Source: Lachnospiraceae bacterium
Lineage (GTDB): Bacteria > Bacillota > Clostridia > Lachnospirales > Lachnospiraceae
DNA: 64,000 nt
NCBI GenBank assembly: GCA_021202075.1
Contig: JAJQDT010000060.1
Location: 115,360-179,359, forward strand
Direction of reading: 5' to 3'
Shown: positions 60,796-64,000 of the stretch, one piece after another
How the letters are laid out: each line of letters starts with the position of its first letter
How positions within the stretch are numbered: position 1 is the first letter of the stretch
Translations under genes and position numbers: made by a program
The notes under the pieces: model-generated
The model's input: the letters and a program-made list of their open reading frames with translations, nothing else
What the model was told of the DNA's origin: nothing
Databases searched by the model: none

Positions 60796-60833
60796 CTGTC
60801 ACAGATTCGTCACGCGAATCTGTGACGTGGGCC
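60796..60833 (-). repeat. Structured intergenic repeat, family 1, copy G (terminal hairpin only)
   Basis: Minus strand GGCCCACGTCACAGATTCGC then GTGACGAATCTGTGACAGG: the terminal hairpin and part of the core, upstream of the large solute-binding protein gene. A family 3 element (60840-60870) is attached. Confidence 0.6.
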
Positions 60834-60873
60834 TCATGCTTCGTAACTGTTCCGTATCCTCACAGTTACCATG

Positions 60874-61659
60874 CTACAGATTTTTCTCCGGTCCATCCCT
60901 CTGCGCAGACTGCCGTCCTGCGGAAAATAATCCTTTTTTCATACGCAGCCCCCTACCCACTTTGCCTTTTTGCATATTGTCCTTTTTGTCATTTTCCTTC
61001 TCCGGCTTCCCGGTATCATAATACCAGGCATCTTCCTGCCCTTCCTCCGGCTTCGGCATATAGGCGAGCAGCGCCTGCTCCATCAGAAAGGTAATCCCCA
61101 GACACCAGAGCCCCGGTACGAACAGGATGCACGGCATCGGGAGAATATAAAACTGCAGCCAGGCAATCCCTGCCGTTCCCGCCGCGATCACAACCGTATA
61201 TGGAAAAAAGCGGATGCACATCAGAAACGCCAGCTTCCAGCAGTTTGTGAGCTTCATCTCGAACCTTGAAAGTACCGGAAATACATACACGGCCACGGCT
61301 GCGCTGATCAGCATCAGCACATTGTAAACCACCGTCATATGCGGCCGCTCATTCACCTGTGAATATCTTCTTCCTATATATAAAAGTCCAAACCACACCG
61401 CAAGCTCCAGCACCAGCAGAATTCCTTTTTTCATCGTCCGCTTCATGGAGCCGAAATACTCTCCAAGGACCGTCCCGCGCTCCCTGCGGATGCTCTTGAT
61501 CGTCGCATAATAAAACGACGTAAGTGCGGAACCAATGGTGACAATCGGAATGCAGCTGATTAAAAAAACAATATTGAGAAGAATCAGTTCCCCGGCTCTG
61601 CGCAGGAGCTCCATCACCTTTCCGTCCCAGGAAAAAAAGTCGTCCAGCTTTTTCCTCAT
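60874..61659 (-). CDS. DUF624 (YesL-like) membrane protein
   Basis: 261 residues with about five membrane helices; MRKKLDDFFSWDGKVMELLR and LFLISCIPIVTIGSALTSFYY-type sequence are the DUF624 signature (shown here in part). YesL-like proteins accompany sugar ABC transporters and glycosidases in Gram-positives, but their role is unknown. The C-terminal 50 residues are hydrophilic and cytoplasmic. Start after GAGGC; the upstream in-frame codons come from the 7-base repeat region. Confidence 0.85.
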   Translation of the reverse strand: MRKKLDDFFSWDGKVMELLRRAGELILLNIVFLISCIPIVTIGSALTSFYYATIKSIRRERGTVLGEYFGSMKRTMKKGILLVLELAVWFGLLYIGRRYSQVNERPHMTVVYNVLMLISAAVAVYVFPVLSRFEMKLTNCWKLAFLMCIRFFPYTVVIAAGTAGIAWLQFYILPMPCILFVPGLWCLGITFLMEQALLAYMPKPEEGQEDAWYYDTGKPEKENDKKDNMQKGKVGRGLRMKKGLFSAGRQSAQRDGPEKNL

Positions 61660-61736
61660 ATGCTTACAGCCTCGCTCTCTTAGCCGTGCAAAGTTGCTGC
61701 TTATCTCCTGACATAACTCCACGCCGACCACTGCCC

Positions 61737-61934
61737 GCCAGCCACTAACCACCAGCCGCTAACCACTATTCATTAACCACCAGTCGCCAACCATTACCCA
61801 CTAACCACTATCCACCAGCCACTATCCACTAACCACTAATCACTAACCACTAACCACTAATCACTAACCACTAACCACTAATCACTAACCACTAACCACT
61901 AATCACTATCCACCAATCACTATCCACTAATCAC
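61737..61934. repeat. Seven-base microsatellite array (ACTAACC/ACTAATC/ACTATCC)
   Basis: About 28 units of a degenerate 7-base motif. On the minus strand it reads GGTTAGT-type units and starts inside the last codons of the mannanase gene: the stop codon TAG is itself part of the first unit. The DUF624 gene follows about 80 bases later. Confidence 0.92.
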
Positions 61935-63441
61935 GAATCGTGTACGTCGTCAGATCCGGCAGCTCATCCAGCGTGATCACCACATCGCTCTCATATGCTT
62001 TCACCAGCATCTCGCTTTCCGTATACGTGTCATTGTATGCGTAAATAGCCATGCTCTTCGCGACAAACTCGCCGCCCCAGGTACACCAGAATCCCCACAT
62101 GGCGCCGTCGCGCACGGCCAGCTCCGGATCAAACACACATCCGTTCTCAGAAAGCACAACCATCTTCGCCGGGCTGGTATAATTCACTGCCTGCAGGTAG
62201 GTATCCACCTGCGAGGTGTATACCCGCTCGCCCGGATAAATATCTTCGCCGATGATATCCACATATTCATCCCCCGGATACCAGTCGGCATCCTGTCCGT
62301 TCCACACCCAGATCAGATTGTTCAGGCCATAGACGTCCGTCAGCTGTTCATAGAGCAGAATATAGAGCTGCTTATACGCCTCCGCCCCCGACGCGCCCCA
62401 CCAGAACCAGCCTCCGCTCGCCTCATGAAGCGGTCTCCACAGCACCGGCACGCCCGCATCCTGCAGGATCAGAAGCTGTTCGGCAATCGCCGCAATGTCC
62501 TCCAGCAGCAGCTGATACCCTTCCTCATCCTCGCCGTTCATGATCGCCGCGAGATCAATGTTCGTGCCTTCCACGTAAAAGCCATTGTACCATTCACTGG
62601 TCAGATACTTCGACGGCGCGTTCCAGTGCCAGCAGAAGGTAACAATGCCTCCGTTCTCCCAGAACTGAATCGCGTATTCGGTTGCGTTGGAAGTACTTCC
62701 GTTCTCTGCCCGCGAAGGGGAATATTCAATGAAATCAAGTCCAAGAATCGCCGGATATTTCCCGGTCTCCCGGTAAACGACCGTAAATTCCTTTCCGTAC
62801 TGCCCGTTCTCCGAGTACTGTCCGGAAAGAATCGAGCTGCCATAGTTGTCCGCCAGGTAGCTCATGAGACGCTTTGCGTTGTCCGTCGCGTTCTCATTCA
62901 CAAGTGTCGCGGACACATCATAAATAGAAGTGTCAAGGGCTTCCGACGGGGTAACCTCCAGACGGTCCAGAACCACCCAGCCCCAATATTCCGAATAGGT
63001 AACCTCGTGCGCTCCCGCACTCAGGTACGCGCGCTTCATAACCGAATCCGAAAAGGATTCCTCCTCAATGGCGACCGTGCCCAGATTCTCCCCGTCCACA
63101 ATCACATAATTCTCTTTATAGCCGCCCATACTCGCGCTGACAAAATTCAGGTCATAAAAACCATCGGTGTCCACCGAAATTGTGAACGTACAGGCATCCC
63201 CTTCTTCGGAAAACCCGGTCACGTAACCGGTACCTTCAAACCCCTCCGCCGAGGTATCCGTGTGTACATTTCCAATGCACAGGGCATCCTCCGCCTCATA
63301 AACCATACCGGAGGAAGAATCCGTCACGGCCGGCTCATCTGCCTCTGTGCTCACATCCTCTGCAGCCAACGCCGCCACCGGAAAAGACAAAAGCATCACC
63401 GCAGCCATACCCATCAATCCGAACAAACCCATTCTTTTCAT
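61927..63441 (-). CDS. Secreted glycoside hydrolase family 26 beta-mannanase with N-terminal CBM35-like domain
   Basis: 504 residues. Signal peptide ends VAALA-AED. Residues about 45-170 look like a CBM35/CBM6 domain (YEAEDALCIGNVHTDT, GFYDLNFVSASMGGYKENYV, YLSAGAHEVTYSEYWGW). The GH26 barrel follows: ILSGQYSENGQYG, GGIVTFCWHWNAPSKY, acid/base Glu in WRPLHEASGGWFWWG and nucleophile Glu in MVVLSENGC. It cuts beta-1,4-mannan outside the cell. GGGGAG precedes the chosen ATG. As the first gene of the array it defines the probable substrate of the downstream transporters. Confidence 0.92.
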   Translation of the reverse strand: MKRMGLFGLMGMAAVMLLSFPVAALAAEDVSTEADEPAVTDSSSGMVYEAEDALCIGNVHTDTSAEGFEGTGYVTGFSEEGDACTFTISVDTDGFYDLNFVSASMGGYKENYVIVDGENLGTVAIEEESFSDSVMKRAYLSAGAHEVTYSEYWGWVVLDRLEVTPSEALDTSIYDVSATLVNENATDNAKRLMSYLADNYGSSILSGQYSENGQYGKEFTVVYRETGKYPAILGLDFIEYSPSRAENGSTSNATEYAIQFWENGGIVTFCWHWNAPSKYLTSEWYNGFYVEGTNIDLAAIMNGEDEEGYQLLLEDIAAIAEQLLILQDAGVPVLWRPLHEASGGWFWWGASGAEAYKQLYILLYEQLTDVYGLNNLIWVWNGQDADWYPGDEYVDIIGEDIYPGERVYTSQVDTYLQAVNYTSPAKMVVLSENGCVFDPELAVRDGAMWGFWCTWGGEFVAKSMAIYAYNDTYTESEMLVKAYESDVVITLDELPDLTTYTIRD

Positions 63442-63558
63442 CGCGCTCCCCGGCCTCAAACGGTTCCCGTTTTCTCTTATACCATTACCATGCACGTCAC
63501 CGCACGCCAAACGCTCCGCATCGGTGCAAAACACGCATGCTTATGTTTTGCCCGTTTC

Positions 63559-63568
63559 GTTAGCTAAC
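63559..63568. promoter_or_regulatory. Palindrome GTTAGCTAAC at the mannanase promoter
   Basis: A perfect 10-base palindrome just downstream of the predicted transcription start. A second TTAGCTAA core lies at 63756-63763, 196 bases upstream. Possible operator pair. Confidence 0.5.
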
Positions 63569-63581
63569 TTAATTAAGTAAC

Positions 63582-63610
63582 AGTATAGTAAAAAGAAATC
63601 AGCCTGTCGT
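63582..63610 (-). promoter_or_regulatory. Promoter of the GH26 mannanase gene array
   Basis: Minus strand -10 TATACT (63582-63587); 17 bases upstream the -35 reads ACGACA, a weak match to consensus, which suits a regulated promoter. The stretch 63442-64000 has no gene: it holds this promoter, an AT-rich spacer, a plus-strand promoter and tandem repeats. Confidence 0.5.
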
Positions 63611-63794
63611 TATACTTTTGTGTAATTTATTGTTTTTTTGTGCGTTCTTTTGTCAACTTCGGCCATTTTTACAAAATATTTGTGTCTATTTTGTGAAATA
63701 TTACTATCCAAAATCTTTGATGTTTCGAAGGTTTTCGGCTGTTTTTCGTCAGGAATTAGCTAACAAAAGTGAATTGCTTAAATTTATAAAAAAA

Positions 63795-63823
63795 TAGACT
63801 TTGCTCCATAGATGTGTTATAAT
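63795..63823 (+). promoter_or_regulatory. Plus-strand promoter reading toward the right edge
   Basis: TAGACT (63795-63800), 17 bases, TATAAT (63818-63823). Transcription would run straight into the tandem family 1 repeats and a gene beyond the window. Confidence 0.6.
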
Positions 63824-63850
63824 TTACTTGTAAATGAATCCTGTATGTTT

Positions 63851-64000
63851 ATAAGGAAAACCGCGTATGCAAAATCGCCGTTCGGCGATGCGCGGCCTGC
63901 GTCCTGCATAAAAAGCGATGCAGGACATGATAAGGAAAGCCGCGCATGCAAAATCGCCGTTCGGCGATGCGCGGCCTGCGTCCTGCATAAAAAGCGATGC
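63851..64000 (+). repeat. Structured intergenic repeat, family 1, two tandem copies (second cut by window edge)
   Basis: Units start ATAAGGAAA at 63851 and 63930 (79-base period). Each has AACCGCGTATGC or AGCCGCGCATGC, hairpin AATCGCCGTTCGGCGAT, core GCGCGGCCTGCGTCC and the terminal hairpin CCTGCATAAAAAGCGATGCAGG. The units differ at two or three bases. Confidence 0.88.

Noticed and set aside
61737..61934. Microsatellite as a CRISPR or a coding repeat
   Set aside because: The 7-base unit has no spacers and stops in all frames; it lies after a stop codon.
63851..64000. Possible CRISPR array at the right edge
   Set aside because: Units are 79 bases with internal hairpins and no variable spacers, and single copies occur elsewhere before genes.

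Overview
The window looks like a chromosomal segment of an anaerobic, low-to-mid G+C Gram-positive gut Clostridium, most likely a member of Lachnospiraceae. The reasons are the strong AGGAGG ribosome binding sites, CUT1 sugar transporters with no ATPase beside them, a sodium-pumping biotin decarboxylase, DUF624/NHL/Yip1/DUF5696 genes around a mannanase, and many short hairpin-rich intergenic repeats. The genus cannot be fixed from the sequence alone. Almost every gene reads on the minus strand; only a patatin-like gene and a flippase gene read on the plus strand.

Layout. 1-4 kb: a truncated AAA-type ATPase, a YitT membrane protein, endonuclease III (nth), and an AT-rich two-gene cassette (EEP nuclease plus an unknown protein). 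4.2-12 kb: a pseudouridine-catabolism kinase and glycosidase (psuK, psuG) upstream of a four-gene BMP-type nucleoside ABC importer; together they suggest pseudouridine uptake and breakdown. 12-20 kb: a patatin-like protein, an alpha-ribazole-phosphatase/CbiD fusion, a cytidylate-kinase-like protein and a polar amino acid ABC importer. 20-28.3 kb: a DltABCD-like envelope O-acylation locus (acyltransferase 3, adenylating enzyme, carrier protein, MBOAT and two SGNH-like partners) ending in an alpha/beta hydrolase. 28.5-36 kb: tRNA-Pro(GGG), a sugar nucleotidyltransferase, and a five-gene sodium-pump decarboxylase operon that carries both 12S-like and 5S-like carboxyltransferases. 36-39 kb: iscR, a cysteine desulfurase and mnmA. 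39.6-42.5 kb: an autoregulated-looking class II Fic protein and a SpoVB/MurJ-type flippase with a Cys-rich minisatellite insertion.

42.5-63.5 kb is a beta-mannan/glucan utilisation locus: LacI regulator with a secreted GH5, then a long minus-strand array of GH26 mannanase, YesL-like DUF624 protein, a 1020-residue solute-binding protein fused to carbohydrate-binding-like domains, two permeases, NHL protein, Yip1 protein, a DUF5696-type protein, two more permeases, a protein with a triplicated module, and a second solute-binding protein. The two transporters flanking an NHL/Yip1/DUF5696 membrane module are the most system-like, least-explained part of the window.

Across the whole window a family of structured repeats (multi-hairpin, core GCGCGGCCTGCGTCC) sits immediately upstream of ribosome binding sites of unrelated genes and in the same orientation; a second, MITE-like family is scattered between genes. 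A tandem pair of the first family closes the right edge behind a plus-strand promoter.
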